Positions 26,670 through 36,422 of a stretch of 64,000 nt of DNA are shown one piece after another (within the stretch, counting starts at the first letter, position 1; the number at the start of each line of letters is the position of its first letter). Source of the DNA: JAXGXJ01 sp963829545 (GTDB lineage: Bacteria > Actinomycetota > Thermoleophilia > RBG-16-64-13); contig CAWHIX010000008.1 of NCBI GenBank assembly GCA_963829545.1, positions 186,001 to 250,000 on the forward strand, written 5' to 3'. Position numbers and translations under genes: made by a program. The notes under the pieces were generated by a model. That model was not told the origin of the DNA. It searched no databases and saw nothing but the letters and a program-made list of their open reading frames with translations.

Positions 26670-26764
26670 CCCGGCGGGGATGTCCCGCGCCTCCTGCTAT
26701 ATTGTCCCTGTTAAAAGCGCGCGTTCGCATTCGAGTCCGAGATCCAGTCCTGGAGGGTTCATTC

Positions 26765-28345
26765 GTGGACAAGCTCTGCTCCGTCGATCAAGCAGTAGCC
26801 CTGATCAGGAATAACGACACGGTCAACCTGGTGGCCTCAGGCGGCGGCTTTCAGGACGCCGAACTGGTCTACAAGGGTCTCGAGAAGCGCTTTCTGGAAA
26901 CGGGAGAACCCAAGAACCTCACGCTGGTACATGTGACGGGGGTCGGGTACGGCAACGAGACGGGTATAGGCCGGCTGGCGCACAAGGGCCTGGTCAAGAG
27001 GGTCGTCGGAGGTCACTGGCTCTGGTCCAAGGTTATGAGCCAACTGGCCATGGATGAGGAGATCGAGGCATACAACCTGCCCCAGGGAGTCATGTCGCTC
27101 CTGATGCGCGAGATCGCCGCCGGGCGGCCGGGGCTCTTGACTACCGTGGGTCTGAACACCTTCATCGATCCGCGGCTTGAGGGGGGACGGCTGAACAAGA
27201 GGGCTCAAGAGCCTCTCGTAGAACTGGTCGACTTCCAGGGCCGCGAGATGCTCTTCTACAAAGCCTTCCCCATCAACGTCTGCATCGTCCGTGGTACCAC
27301 CGCTGATGAAGATGGGAACATCTCGGTGGAGCAGGAGGGGCTCGACCTGCACCTGTTGTCGTCGGCCCAGGCAACGTACAACAGCGGTGGGGTCGTCATC
27401 GCGCAGGTGAAGCGCATCGCTAAGAGGGGGACCTTGAGCCCGCGCTTGGTGCTGGTCCCCGCCCACATGGTCACCGCCGTGGTCGTCGATCCGGATCAGT
27501 GGCAGACGGCGGAGGGGGAGTACAACCCGTCTCTGTGCGGTGACGTCAGGGTCCCCACCGGTTCCATGCCCAGCCTCGAGTTCGGCATCCGTAAGTTCGT
27601 GGCTCGACGGGCGGCTCTGGAGCTCAGGCCCGGCGCGGTCGTGAACCTGGGGATCGGCGTCCCGGACGGCGTGGCCAACATCGCGGCCGAAGAAGGCATC
27701 ATCGATGATTTCGTCTTCAGCATCGAGATGGGTGTGGTCGGCGGCGTGCCTGCCAAGGGCGTGATCTTTGGCGCGGCCTGGAATCCCGAATGCATCATGA
27801 GCATGCCTTCCCAGTTCGACTTCTACCATGGCGGCGGCTTGGATATGGCCTTCCTGGGGATGGGCGAGGCCGATGCGCGCGGAAACGTCAACGTGAGCAA
27901 GCTGGGCAAGCGCATCACCGGCAGCGGAGGCTTCATCGACATCTCCCAGAACGCCAAGACCATGGTGTTCTGTGGCACCTTCACGAACGGCGAGATCATC
28001 CTCGATGTTGCAGACGGGAAGATCGCCATACTCAAGGATGGTTCGACGCAGAAGTTTCGGGAGCGGGTGGAGCAGATCACCTTCAGTGGCGAGTACGCTA
28101 CCAGGACGGGCCAGCAGGTGCTGTATATCACCGAACGAGCCGTCTTCAGACTGGAGGACGGCAAGATGGTGCTCACGGAGATCGCTCCGGGCATCGACCT
28201 GCAGAAGGACGTCCTTGCCCAGATGGAGTTCGTCCCTGAGATCGCCCCCGACCTGAAGACCATGGACCCGGCCATCTTCAAGCCGGACAGGATGATGCAG
28301 AGCAATCCCGCCCTCTTCAGTCACTTTGCCGAGCGCCATCAGTGA
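26765..28345 (+). CDS. Fused family I CoA transferase (propionate/acetate CoA-transferase type)
   Basis: About 526 residues containing both alpha-like and beta-like CoA-transferase halves in one chain, as in propionate CoA-transferase. It moves CoA between acyl-CoA and a free carboxylate. The N-terminal half starts with VDKLCSVDQAVALIRNNDTV. The second half has NLGIGVPDGVANIAAEEG and FSIEMGVVGGVP, where the Glu is the expected catalytic residue. GTG 26765 with GGAGG upstream is preferred to a further TTG at 26702. It leads the long catabolic operon with BKACE and a 3-hydroxyacyl-CoA-dehydrogenase-like enzyme, so it probably activates or recycles an acid there. Confidence 0.87.
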   Translation: MDKLCSVDQAVALIRNNDTVNLVASGGGFQDAELVYKGLEKRFLETGEPKNLTLVHVTGVGYGNETGIGRLAHKGLVKRVVGGHWLWSKVMSQLAMDEEIEAYNLPQGVMSLLMREIAAGRPGLLTTVGLNTFIDPRLEGGRLNKRAQEPLVELVDFQGREMLFYKAFPINVCIVRGTTADEDGNISVEQEGLDLHLLSSAQATYNSGGVVIAQVKRIAKRGTLSPRLVLVPAHMVTAVVVDPDQWQTAEGEYNPSLCGDVRVPTGSMPSLEFGIRKFVARRAALELRPGAVVNLGIGVPDGVANIAAEEGIIDDFVFSIEMGVVGGVPAKGVIFGAAWNPECIMSMPSQFDFYHGGGLDMAFLGMGEADARGNVNVSKLGKRITGSGGFIDISQNAKTMVFCGTFTNGEIILDVADGKIAILKDGSTQKFRERVEQITFSGEYATRTGQQVLYITERAVFRLEDGKMVLTEIAPGIDLQKDVLAQMEFVPEIAPDLKTMDPAIFKPDRMMQSNPALFSHFAERHQ

Positions 28346-28441
28346 CGGCTCCGGAGCCGGTGTGCACGCTCTCGACGACGTTCGTTTGTCGCGCAGACAG
28401 GGAATTGACACGGCATAGGAAGAATGTAGAAAGGAGACAAC

Positions 28442-28909
28442 GTGAGCAACGAAAGTAAGGAGCAGATGTTCTATTCGAGGCGCCCCCACCACGTGGGTAT
28501 CGTCGTCAAGGACATCGAGAAGGCCATCGCCCATTTCGAGTCGCTGGGCATAGGCCCCTTCAAGTTCGACGATGAGCACCGCACGTTCGATATCAAGTTC
28601 AACGGCGAACTACACGGCCGGCCTGCCGAGTGGACCACGCGCATCAGCAACGCCCTCATGGGCGACGTCGAACTGGAGCTGCTGGAGCCGGTGGAGGGCA
28701 ACCAAGCCCTCTTGGAGACGTTGGAAGCCCAGGGCGAGGGCCTGCACCACATCGGCTGGCTGACCACCGACCTCAGCGGTGACATCGAGCGGGCTACCGC
28801 GGCGGGCTCGACGATATGGACGAGTTCTATCGTCCCGGGACAGCCGGGATTCGCCTACTTCGAGGGTTCCGCCGTGGGAAACCTGGCCGTCGAGATCCGG
28901 GAGCCGTAG
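28442..28909 (+). CDS. VOC/glyoxalase-fold protein (methylmalonyl-CoA epimerase-like)
   Basis: A 155-residue vicinal-oxygen-chelate protein with two beta-alpha-beta-beta-beta modules. Likely metal ligands are the His in HHVGIVVKD, the His in LHHIGWLT, and the final Glu in AVEIRE. The closest recognised pattern is methylmalonyl-CoA epimerase, but a lyase or isomerase on another acid is possible. GTG 28442 follows AAAGGAG. It is 3 bases before the alcohol dehydrogenase gene, indicating co-translation. Confidence 0.75.
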   Translation: MSNESKEQMFYSRRPHHVGIVVKDIEKAIAHFESLGIGPFKFDDEHRTFDIKFNGELHGRPAEWTTRISNALMGDVELELLEPVEGNQALLETLEAQGEGLHHIGWLTTDLSGDIERATAAGSTIWTSSIVPGQPGFAYFEGSAVGNLAVEIREP

Positions 28910-28912
28910 GCC

Positions 28913-29933
28913 ATGAAAGCTGCATTGACCTACGGACCGTTCGACACTCGAGTGGAAGACGTCCCCGAGCCCACGCCCGGCCCCGGGGAGGTCAAGGTAA
29001 AGATCGCCTACTGCGGCATCTGCGGCAGCGACCCCGAGATCTACGAGGGAACCTTCGGGCTTCTCAAGGCTCCCTGGTGGCCGCCGGCCCCCTTCACCAC
29101 GGGGCACGAAGCCTCCGGGACCATCGTCGAGGTCGGCCCCGGCCTGCTGGGCGAATGGAAGGTCGGGCAGCGGGTGGCCATGAACTTCCGCAAGTACTGC
29201 GGCGGCTGCTACTACTGCCGCAACAAGCAGGAACAGTTCTGCGAGCACATAACCTCGTATGAGGCCGGTTTCGCAGAGTACGCGGTATACGACGAAAGCT
29301 GTCTGAACCTCCTGCCTGACGATGTCAGCATGGAGCGAGGCGCCATGCTGGAGCCGGTGACCATCGCCGTACACGCCGTCGACCTGGGCAACATCCTGCC
29401 CGGCAAGACCGTGGCTATCTCGGGCGCGGGGACCATCGGTCTGTTGGTGCAACAGGTGGCCATGAAGGCCGGAGCCGCCCGGGTCCTGGTCTCCGACCCC
29501 ATGCCCGAAAAACGGGAGATGGCGATGAAGTTCGGGGCCGACTGGACCGTCGACCCGTTGAAGGAAGACCTGGTCGACGGTAGGCAGAAAGCTCATGGAC
29601 GGGCGCGGCTTCGATACGGTGTTCGAGTGCAGCGGCCACATATCCGCAGTGCCGCAGACGATCGGGCTGGCCGAAAAGGATGGCACCATAGTGTGGGCGG
29701 GGTCCTATCATGAAGATGCCACCTTCCCCATCAACCCCTACTACATGTTCGCGAACGAATTGACCATCCGCTCGACCATCCTGGCGCCCTACGTCTTCCC
29801 GCGCTCGCTCAAGCTCCTGTCCAAGTTGGACCTGGAGCCCATGGTCACCCAGATCGTGCCGCTGGAGGACATCGCCAAGGCCTTGGCTTCGCGCAAGACC
29901 AGCAAAGACATCAAGATCCTAGTCAGGCCGTAA
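28913..29933 (+). CDS. Zinc-dependent alcohol/polyol dehydrogenase (one frameshift)
   Basis: Medium-chain dehydrogenase of about 339 residues after repair. Catalytic zinc site: CGICGSD and GHEASG. Structural zinc site: CGGCYYC...C. Rossmann motif: SGAGTIGLL. One extra G near 29579 shifts the frame; without it VDVGRKLMDGRGFDTVFECSG reads through to RP at the end. This family oxidises butanediol, sorbitol, threonine and similar secondary alcohols. Position in the operon next to split transketolase and FGGY kinase suggests a polyol or sugar-derived substrate, which is inference. Confidence 0.82.
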
Positions 29934-29978
29934 GGAACTGAAGGAGCGACAACGACCGGCAACAAGAGAGGTGCCTGA

Positions 29979-30182
29979 ATGAGTGAAAAGATCAACTGCG
30001 GCAATTGCGACATGCTGCTCTACTACGGGGAGGAGATCAGCCGCCGCCTTTACATGCGCGCGATTCCCAACGAGGAGGCCATTTTCCACGCCTACAAGGA
30101 CGCTTGTCCACGCTGCGGCAATCCTCTGGCTGACGACACCGTGAAGGTGGAGATCAAAAGGCGGAAGACCCATGTCTCATAA
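29979..30182 (+). CDS. 67-residue zinc-ribbon protein
   Basis: A small protein with CGNCDML near the N terminus and CPRCGNPL near residue 45, giving CxxC pairs that should bind one zinc. The C terminus is basic (KRRKTH). It overlaps the transketolase N-terminal subunit by 11 bases, so the two are translationally coupled. I do not recognise a named family; it may be an accessory subunit or stabiliser of the split transketolase. Confidence 0.65.
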   Translation: MSEKINCGNCDMLLYYGEEISRRLYMRAIPNEEAIFHAYKDACPRCGNPLADDTVKVEIKRRKTHVS

Positions 30183-31074
30183 CGATGCCCTCGTACTGGA
30201 GCTGGAGGCTAGGGCCAAGACCATGGCCAACCACTGCCTGACGCAGTTCTGTACGTTCAGCCAGGGCCACGTGGGCGGCACCATGTCAGTCATGGAGATC
30301 GTTACCGCCCTGTACTTCCACCACATCAAGTTCGATCCCAAGAATCCCGACTGGCCGGAACGCGACCGGGTCATCATGTCCAAGGCTCACTGCTGCGAGG
30401 CCATCTACGCGGCTCTGGTCGAACTGGGCATGTATCCCGAAGAAACGCTGGGCACCTACTACTGCTACGGTTCGCCCTTCCAGGGCCACGCCGACCGCTG
30501 GTGCACCCCGGGCATCGACTTCTCGGGCGGCTCGCTGGGGCAGGGACTATCCTTCGCCGCCGGGCTTGCGCTTGCCGAGAAGCTCAAGATCAAGCTCAAC
30601 CCGCCTTCGCGGACTGACACCTTCCTGCCTCGCTACATCGTGCGCTACAACCCCAAGTTCCGCACCTACTGCATCATGGGCGACGGCGAGATGCACGAGG
30701 GCCAAGTCTGGGAAGCGGCCATGTTCGCAAGCAAGTTCAAGCTCGACAACCTCATAGGTATCGTCGACTACAACAAGTGGTCACTCGACGGGCCCACCAA
30801 CGACATCATGCCCATCGAGCCGCTGGTGGACAAATGGAAGGCGTTCGGCTGGACCGTCTACGAGATCGACGGACACGACATGCGCCAGGTGCTCGACGGT
30901 CTCGACCTTGTGACCAAGCAGTACGGCGACAACAAGCCCAAGCTGATCATCGCCCACACAGTCAAGGGGCGCGGGGTCTCCAACTGGGAAGAACTCCATA
31001 TGCACCTTGGCCGTGGTGACGAGATGATGAAGGGTGTCCAAGAAGGAAGGGCCAAATATGGCGACATGGAATGA
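30172..31074 (+). CDS. Transketolase, N-terminal (TPP-binding) subunit
   Basis: A 300-residue N-terminal half of transketolase. The thiamin diphosphate motif GDGEMHEGQVWEAAMFA and VDYNKWSLDG are present. GHVGGTMSVMEI and SKAHCCEAIYA are as in other split enzymes. Split transketolases transfer two-carbon ketol units between sugars or related ketose phosphates. It overlaps the C-terminal subunit by 17 bases. Insert LNPPSRTDTFLPRYIVRYNPKFRTYC before the TPP motif is longer than in many homologues. Confidence 0.9.
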   Translation: MSHNDALVLELEARAKTMANHCLTQFCTFSQGHVGGTMSVMEIVTALYFHHIKFDPKNPDWPERDRVIMSKAHCCEAIYAALVELGMYPEETLGTYYCYGSPFQGHADRWCTPGIDFSGGSLGQGLSFAAGLALAEKLKIKLNPPSRTDTFLPRYIVRYNPKFRTYCIMGDGEMHEGQVWEAAMFASKFKLDNLIGIVDYNKWSLDGPTNDIMPIEPLVDKWKAFGWTVYEIDGHDMRQVLDGLDLVTKQYGDNKPKLIIAHTVKGRGVSNWEELHMHLGRGDEMMKGVQEGRAKYGDME

Positions 31075-32050
31075 GTTTGTAGCGATCGGTGAGCCCGCCA
31101 TGACGGGCAAGGGGATCGGCAAAGCCATCAAGGCCGCTTTCCTCAAGGACCCCAACGCCCTCGCCATCCTCGAGGACATGCAGTTCCCCGAGATCGAGTG
31201 GTTCACCGATAACATGTTCGACCGCATGATCGAGTGCGGCATCGCCGAGCAGAACGCCACCTGTGTGGCGGCCGCCCTAGCGGCCGAGGGCTTCGTGCCG
31301 GTGACATACAACTTCCTCTTCGCCAGCATGAGCCGGACCTACAACCAGATCCGGCAGAGCATCCTGGTAGACCGCTTCAATGTGAAGTTCCTGGCCCGTG
31401 AGGGGGTGTGGGGTGAGGTCGGAGTGTCCCACGCCACTGTCGAAGGTTGGGGAAGCCTGCGGGTCCTTCCGAACCTGGTCATGATCAACCCGGCGGATGC
31501 AGTCGAGGCCGAGAAGGCCACCGAGGCCATGATGCAGTACATCGGCCCCGTGGTGCTGAAGATGGAGATGAGCCCGAACCCGTTCACCATCTTCACCGAC
31601 GACTACCCGTTCAACATCGGCAAGGCCTACTCGCTGCGCGACGGGAAGGACGCCACCATCGTGGCCACCGGCTACATGGTCACCGAAGCCATCAAGGCCG
31701 TCGATCTGCTCGAGAAGGAGGGGCTGGACGTGGGCGTGCTCAACGTCAGCACCCTCAAGCCCCTCGACGAAGAGGCCATCATCGCCGCGGCCGAACGCAC
31801 CGGTGCCATCGTGACCGCTGAGAACAGCAGCGACATCAACGGCCTCGGCGATGCCGTGGCATGCGCCTTGAGCGAGAACCTGCCCACGCCGCTGGTCAAG
31901 GTGGGCGTGGAGGACGAGTTCGGCCAGTCCGGGCTGATCACGCCGGAGAGGGACGAACTGATGGAGCACTTCGCCTTCTCGGCCGCCGACCTCGCGGTCT
32001 CGGTGAAGGAGTGCATCGCCAAGAAAGAGAGGCTGCGTTCCAGGAGCTGA
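31058..32050 (+). CDS. Transketolase, C-terminal subunit
   Basis: About 330 residues with pyrimidine-binding and C-terminal transketolase domains: ECGIAEQNATCVAAALA, EGVWGEVGVSHATVEGWG and VLNVSTLKPLDEEAI. It completes the two-subunit transketolase with the preceding gene. ATG 31058 is preferred, as it lies within the end of the N-subunit gene for coupling. Specificity (sugar phosphate versus dedicated substrate) is not visible. A strong hairpin follows before the next gene. Confidence 0.9.
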   Translation: MATWNEFVAIGEPAMTGKGIGKAIKAAFLKDPNALAILEDMQFPEIEWFTDNMFDRMIECGIAEQNATCVAAALAAEGFVPVTYNFLFASMSRTYNQIRQSILVDRFNVKFLAREGVWGEVGVSHATVEGWGSLRVLPNLVMINPADAVEAEKATEAMMQYIGPVVLKMEMSPNPFTIFTDDYPFNIGKAYSLRDGKDATIVATGYMVTEAIKAVDLLEKEGLDVGVLNVSTLKPLDEEAIIAAAERTGAIVTAENSSDINGLGDAVACALSENLPTPLVKVGVEDEFGQSGLITPERDELMEHFAFSAADLAVSVKECIAKKERLRSRS

Positions 32051-32095
32051 GGGCGCTGCGCTGAGTGCCCGGGAGTAGCGATACCGAGCGAATGG

Positions 32096-32134
32096 GGGGC
32101 CGGCCGGTCCGATAATAATGGCCCGGCCGGCCCC
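32096..32134 (+). terminator. GC-rich hairpin inside the operon
   Basis: GGGGCCGGCCGG (32096-32107) pairs perfectly with CCGGCCGGCCCC (32123-32134) around 15 bases. No T run follows, so it may be a partial terminator, attenuator or mRNA-stability element separating the transketolase genes from the epimerase gene. Confidence 0.5.
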
Positions 32135-32168
32135 TGTCACTGATAGAACGAACGGTGGGAGGTACGAC

Positions 32169-33134
32169 ATGAAGGCGCTGGTCATCGGTGGTAGCGGCCT
32201 TTTCGGCAAGAAGACCTGTTCGGCGTTGCTGGCCGACCCCGACTTCGACGGAGTGGTCGCGTTCGACGTCGTACCTCCGGCCGAATACTGGCTGAAGTCC
32301 ATCGAGTCCCACGGGGACAAGTACAAGTACGTGCGTGGGGACATCTCCGACCTCGAGCAGATCATGGCCGCCTGCGTCGAGAACGGCTGCGACCGCATCA
32401 TGAACTGGGCCATGATCCTCTCCAAGGACGCCAATCCGCGTGGGAACACCAAGATAGGCCTCCTGGGGATGTGCAACGTCTTCGAGGCCGCTCGTCTCCT
32501 GGGCATCAAGCGGGTGGTGTATGCGAGCTCGGAGACCGTGTACGGGGAACAGTCCGACTACGGCGACCGCGAGGTGCGTGAGGACGACCGGCTTCTGCCC
32601 TTCACCGGCAGCTTCTATGCCCTGGCCAAGTGCCTGGCCGAGGTGGTGGCTTCGCAGTACCTGGAGTTGTACGGCGTACAGCCCACAGCCCTGCGCCCCT
32701 GCATCGGCTACGGCCACGGCGGCACCAACCCGGTCTTCGTGCGCTGGTTCTCGCAGATAGTGTCTCTTCCCGCCGTGGGCAAGCCGGTGCAGTTGGAGTG
32801 CGTGGGCGACTGGAAGTTCTCCACCGTCATCTCCGACCAGGTGGCCGACTTCGCCCGTCTGGCTCTCAAAGCCGACTCCTCGCCCCATCCGGCTTACAAT
32901 CTGGGTGGTGCTCCGATCACGCTCAAGGATGTGGCCGCGGCCGTCAAGAGGCTCATCCCGGACGCGCAGATCACCTTTGGCGACGAGCCCGAAAACTGCG
33001 AGCTGCCCTGGTTGGTCAACTGCGACCTGGCCAAAGAAGACTTCGGGTGGACGCCCATGACGCTCGACGAAGCGGTGTTGATGCACGCCAACGAAGCCCG
33101 GTCCGATGCGGGTCTGCCGCCGCTCAAACCTTGA
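32169..33134 (+). CDS. NAD-dependent epimerase/dehydratase
   Basis: An extended SDR of about 321 residues. IGGSGLFG binds NAD, YASSETVYG supplies the catalytic Ser/Thr region, and FYALAK is the YxxxK motif. RPCIGYGHGG and NLGGAPITLKDVA are typical of sugar-nucleotide or sugar epimerases. GGGAGG precedes ATG 32169. It lies between split transketolase and a methyltransferase, so it may act on a carbohydrate-like intermediate of this operon. Confidence 0.85.
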   Translation: MKALVIGGSGLFGKKTCSALLADPDFDGVVAFDVVPPAEYWLKSIESHGDKYKYVRGDISDLEQIMAACVENGCDRIMNWAMILSKDANPRGNTKIGLLGMCNVFEAARLLGIKRVVYASSETVYGEQSDYGDREVREDDRLLPFTGSFYALAKCLAEVVASQYLELYGVQPTALRPCIGYGHGGTNPVFVRWFSQIVSLPAVGKPVQLECVGDWKFSTVISDQVADFARLALKADSSPHPAYNLGGAPITLKDVAAAVKRLIPDAQITFGDEPENCELPWLVNCDLAKEDFGWTPMTLDEAVLMHANEARSDAGLPPLKP

Positions 33135-33164
33135 CCGTCCTCGACCATAACGGGGGTATCTGCA

Positions 33165-34496
33165 ATGGCCGATAAGACCTGGGCGGACATGACGCCCGAC
33201 GAGAAACGAGCCTGGCGGATCGACCGCTGGCGCAATCCCGACATCCCCTTCGTGAGTCCGGAGGCGGAAGCCGAGTACAAGGCAAAGGTCGACCGGTTGG
33301 TCACAGCCTTCGAGCTGCGGGAGCCCGACCGGGTGCCCATCAACCTCAACTGCGGCCTGTGGCCGGCGGTACACGCGGGCATCACGCCCTACGATTCCAT
33401 GCACGATGCGCAGGCCGCCGCCAAGGCTTGGATCGACTTCAACCTGGAGTTCCAAGCCGACACCATCGTGAGCCCGGCCCTCTACACCACGCCGGCTTCG
33501 GTCTTCGAGACCCTCGACTACCGGCTCTACTCTTGGCCCGGTCACGGAGTGGCCAAGGAGGCCTCCTTCCAGTACAACGAGAAGGAGTGGATGCTCCCCG
33601 AGGAGTACGATCACCTCATCTCCGATCCGAGCGACTACATGCTGCGGGCCTACCTGCCCCGCACCATCGGGGCCTTCGCCGGCTTCGCCAACCTGAGCTC
33701 CTTGTTCGACTACATCGAACTGCCCTTCGTATCCGGACAAGTCGGTGGATGGGGCTCGCCGGAGATGGTCGACGGGCTGGAGCGGATAGCGAGCGCGGCC
33801 CGCGACGTGGCCGGCTGGGGCCAGGTCATCGGTGAGACGCACGCCACGTTGATGGGCCATGGCTTCCCCGCCTATTTCGGCGGCGGCTGCAAGGCTCCCT
33901 TCGACATCCTGGGCGACACTCTGCGCGGCATGCGTGGAGTGATACTCGACATGTTCCGCTGCCCGGACAAGGTGATAGCCGCGTGCGAAAGACTGGTACC
34001 GGTGGCCTTGGATTGGGCCCTCAAGCGTCCGCCTCTGGGCACGCCCATCGTCTTCTTGCCTCTGCACAAAGGCGCGGACGGGTTCATGAGCGACGAGCAG
34101 TTCCAGACCTTCTACTGGCCCACCCTCAGAGCCGTTCTTCTGGGGCTCATCGAGGAAGGTATCGTGCCGTTCCTCTTCGCCGAGGGGAGGTATGGCTCGC
34201 GACTGGAGGCCATCATGGACCTGCCCAAGGGTAAGACCGTGTGGCTCTTCGACCAGACCGACATGGTCCGGGCCAAGGAGACCATCGGGCAGGTGGCGTG
34301 CATCCAGGGGAATGTGCCCCTATCGCTTCTCCACGCCGGCACCATCGATCAAGTGGTCGATTACACCAAGAACCTCATCGACACGGCGGGCAAGGGTGGA
34401 GGCTACATCCTCGACATGGGGGCGGTGGCGGACGATGGCAGGCCGGAGAACCTGCATGCCATGATCAAGACGGCCAAGGAATACGGCGTCTACTAG
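33165..34496 (+). CDS. UroD-family (MtaA/MtvB-like) methyltransferase, paralogue 1
   Basis: 443 residues of the uroporphyrinogen-decarboxylase superfamily, whose non-haem members are zinc methyltransferases acting with corrinoid proteins (MtaA, MtbA, CmuA, MtvB). It is closely similar along its whole length to the protein at 52227-53561; both begin WxDMTPxEkRxWRIDRWRNP. Candidate metal or active-site residues lie in LHKGADGFMSDEQF and ACIQGNVP. It has no adjacent corrinoid gene, unlike its paralogue, so it probably uses one in trans. The operon context (BKACE, dehydrogenase, CoA transferase) suggests a methylated carbon compound as donor. It is not a haem-pathway HemE: the N terminus and context differ. 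Confidence 0.82.
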   Translation: MADKTWADMTPDEKRAWRIDRWRNPDIPFVSPEAEAEYKAKVDRLVTAFELREPDRVPINLNCGLWPAVHAGITPYDSMHDAQAAAKAWIDFNLEFQADTIVSPALYTTPASVFETLDYRLYSWPGHGVAKEASFQYNEKEWMLPEEYDHLISDPSDYMLRAYLPRTIGAFAGFANLSSLFDYIELPFVSGQVGGWGSPEMVDGLERIASAARDVAGWGQVIGETHATLMGHGFPAYFGGGCKAPFDILGDTLRGMRGVILDMFRCPDKVIAACERLVPVALDWALKRPPLGTPIVFLPLHKGADGFMSDEQFQTFYWPTLRAVLLGLIEEGIVPFLFAEGRYGSRLEAIMDLPKGKTVWLFDQTDMVRAKETIGQVACIQGNVPLSLLHAGTIDQVVDYTKNLIDTAGKGGGYILDMGAVADDGRPENLHAMIKTAKEYGVY

Positions 34497-34524
34497 AACG
34501 AAGATCGCGGAGAGGAGCTTAAGC

Positions 34525-35411
34525 ATGGCCAGTAAGAGAAAAGTGATCATCACGGTCGCCCAGACGGGCAATTTCCAGGGCAAGGCCGCCAACCCCGCTC
34601 TGCCCGAGCAGCCGTCGGAGATCGTCTCCTCGGCGTACGACTGCTACAACGCAGGAGCCTCGATCGTCCACATCCACGCCCGTGACAAGGCCGGCAATTC
34701 GACCAACGATCCCGATATCTTTGCCGAGATCAACACGGCCGTCCGTGCGAAGTGCCCCATCATCATCCAGAACTCCACGGCTCCCGCGATGGGACCGGAT
34801 TCCAAGGCCGATGACGGCGTGGCTCTGCTTGAAATGAAGGACAAGTCCTGCCTGCCGGAGATGTGCTCTCTGGACTGCTCCCTCATCACCACCGTCTGGG
34901 GCGATCTGTCCTTCATCTACAGGTGGGAACGCGAGTGGCTCCTCAAGAACGCGAAGAAGATGATGGACCTGGGCATCAAGCCTGAGCTGCGAAGTCTTCA
35001 ATCCCTCCAGCATCGAGGACGTATTCAACGTGCTCGTGCCCGCCGGCGTGGTTGCCGATCCCGTGTCCCTCACCTTCGTCATGGGCATGAACAAGGTCAG
35101 CCAGGGCGCCATCTCTTTCAGCCAGCCGAACCTTGACTTCATGATCAGCCTGCTCCCCAAGGATCGTGATCGTCAACTGGTCTACCATGGCCATCGGCTC
35201 TCACCAGCTGCAGGGCGTGACCTACGGTCTGCTCAAGGGCGGCAGCGTCCGCGTCGGCATGGAGGACAACATCTACTATTCCTACGGCGAGCTGGCAAAG
35301 AGCAACGCCCAACTGGTTGAGCGAATGGTCCGCATCATCCACGAACTGGAGATGGATGTCGCTACTCCCGATGAAGCCAGAGAGATCCTCAAGCTTCGCC
35401 CGCTGAAGTAA
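34525..35411 (+). CDS. BKACE/3-keto-5-aminohexanoate cleavage-type enzyme, DUF849 (two frameshifts)
   Basis: Beta-keto acid cleavage enzymes use acetyl-CoA and zinc to split beta-keto acids into acetoacetate and a new acyl-CoA. The TIM barrel is seen: IITVAQTG, zinc ligands in VHIHARD, QNSTAP, then EVFNPSSIEDVF, and the C-terminal GSVRVGMEDNIYY. Two extra bases break the frame, near 34990 (CTG-C-GAA) and near 35165 (GAT-C-GTG); both repairs give family-conserved sequence. Next to it is a 3-hydroxyacyl-CoA-dehydrogenase-like protein. That pair recalls the dehydrogenase/BKACE pair of L-carnitine breakdown, so a 3-hydroxy acid is the likely substrate class. Confidence 0.85.
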
Positions 35412-35454
35412 ACAGACGACTAGGCCGAAGACGCCGGGGGAATGGACGCTTGAT

Positions 35455-36406
35455 ATGAAGCTAGAGAGTGTGAACCACATCGGCATAATCGGCGCCGGCA
35501 TGATCGGCGACAGCCTGGCCGTGCTCACGACGGGCCACGGCTACCGGACCACGTTGGTCGTGCGCCGTGCGGAGATGATCCCCGAGTACAAGAAGACCTA
35601 CGACGCGTACTTCCGCCAGATGATCGACCAGGGCCTCATGCCCGAAGAGCAACTGGCCATCTGCGAGAAGTACCTCACCTACTCCGCCGACTACGCCGAT
35701 CTCGCCGACTGCGACGTCATCTTCGAATGCGTGCCCGAGGACATCGATCTGAAGCACGAGATCTATGCGCGGATCGAGGAGACCTGCCCCAAGATCAAGG
35801 CCATCTGCTCGGTGAGCTCATCGCTCGTGCCCGACCGTCCTTGCCGAGAAGGCCGTGAAGTACAAGGACCGCATCATCGTCACGCACCCCTTCAACCCGG
35901 CTCACATGGTGCCCTTCTTCGAGCTCTGCGGCGGCGCCGCCACCGATCCGGACGTTCTCCAGTTCGCCAAAGAGCTGCTCGAGTCCCTCGACCGCAAGCC
36001 CGTCATCCTCAAGAAGCCCGCTCCCGGCTTCATCGGCAACCGCCTCCAGTTCGCCCTGTGGAGGGAGGCTCTCAACCTCGTAGAGAGCGGCATCGCCGAT
36101 CCCAGAGACGTCGACACCTGCCTGAATTACAGCTTCTGCCCCCGCTACACCTCCATCGGCATCTTCGAGCACTTCGACAACGGCGACCTGACTCTGAACA
36201 TGCGCACCTGCAACGCCGTGTTTCCCTCGCTCAGCAACATGACTGAGGCCCCTCCCGCCGTCACCGACAGGGTCGCCAGGGGCGATCTCGGCGCCAAGAC
36301 CGGCGTGGGCTTCTACGATTGGCGCGGCGTGGACATGGACGCCTACCGCAAGCGAGTGAACGCCCCCTACTGGCACTTCATCGACTGGGATATGCCCAAA
36401 GAGTAA
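35455..36406 (+). CDS. 3-hydroxyacyl-CoA dehydrogenase-like (carnitine/gulonate dehydrogenase type), one frameshift
   Basis: About 317 residues. NAD motif GIIGAGMIGDSLA, ECVPEDIDLKHEI, CSVSSSL, THPFNPAHMVPFFEL with the conserved His, and PGFIGNRLQFALWREAL are all present. An extra G near 35834 shifts the frame; the repaired reading is SLVPTVLAEKAV. Members include L-carnitine dehydrogenase, lambda-crystallin/L-gulonate dehydrogenase and 3-hydroxybutyryl-CoA dehydrogenase. The single-domain length and the adjacent BKACE favour a free 3-hydroxy acid as substrate, giving the beta-keto acid cleaved by BKACE (inference). Confidence 0.83.
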
Positions 36407-36422
36407 GGGAGAGGACCCCCCA

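Noticed and set aside
26650..26680. T-arm-like sequence (GGATCGAATCC) suggesting a tRNA
   Set aside because: No matching acceptor stem, D-arm or anticodon arm upstream; only a short inverted repeat.
28405..28410. Perfect TTGACA as a -35 element before the VOC gene
   Set aside because: The best -10 at the right distance (TAGAAA) overlaps the ribosome-binding site, leaving almost no leader; probably chance.
33165..34496. Annotation as haem-pathway uroporphyrinogen decarboxylase HemE
   Set aside because: Context (corrinoid, MeTr, BKACE genes; two paralogues) and N-terminal sequence fit the methyltransferase branch; no hem genes nearby.
34985..35170. Programmed ribosomal frameshifting in the BKACE gene
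   Set aside because: No slippery heptamer or stable downstream structure, and the same kind of shift occurs in many unrelated genes in the window.
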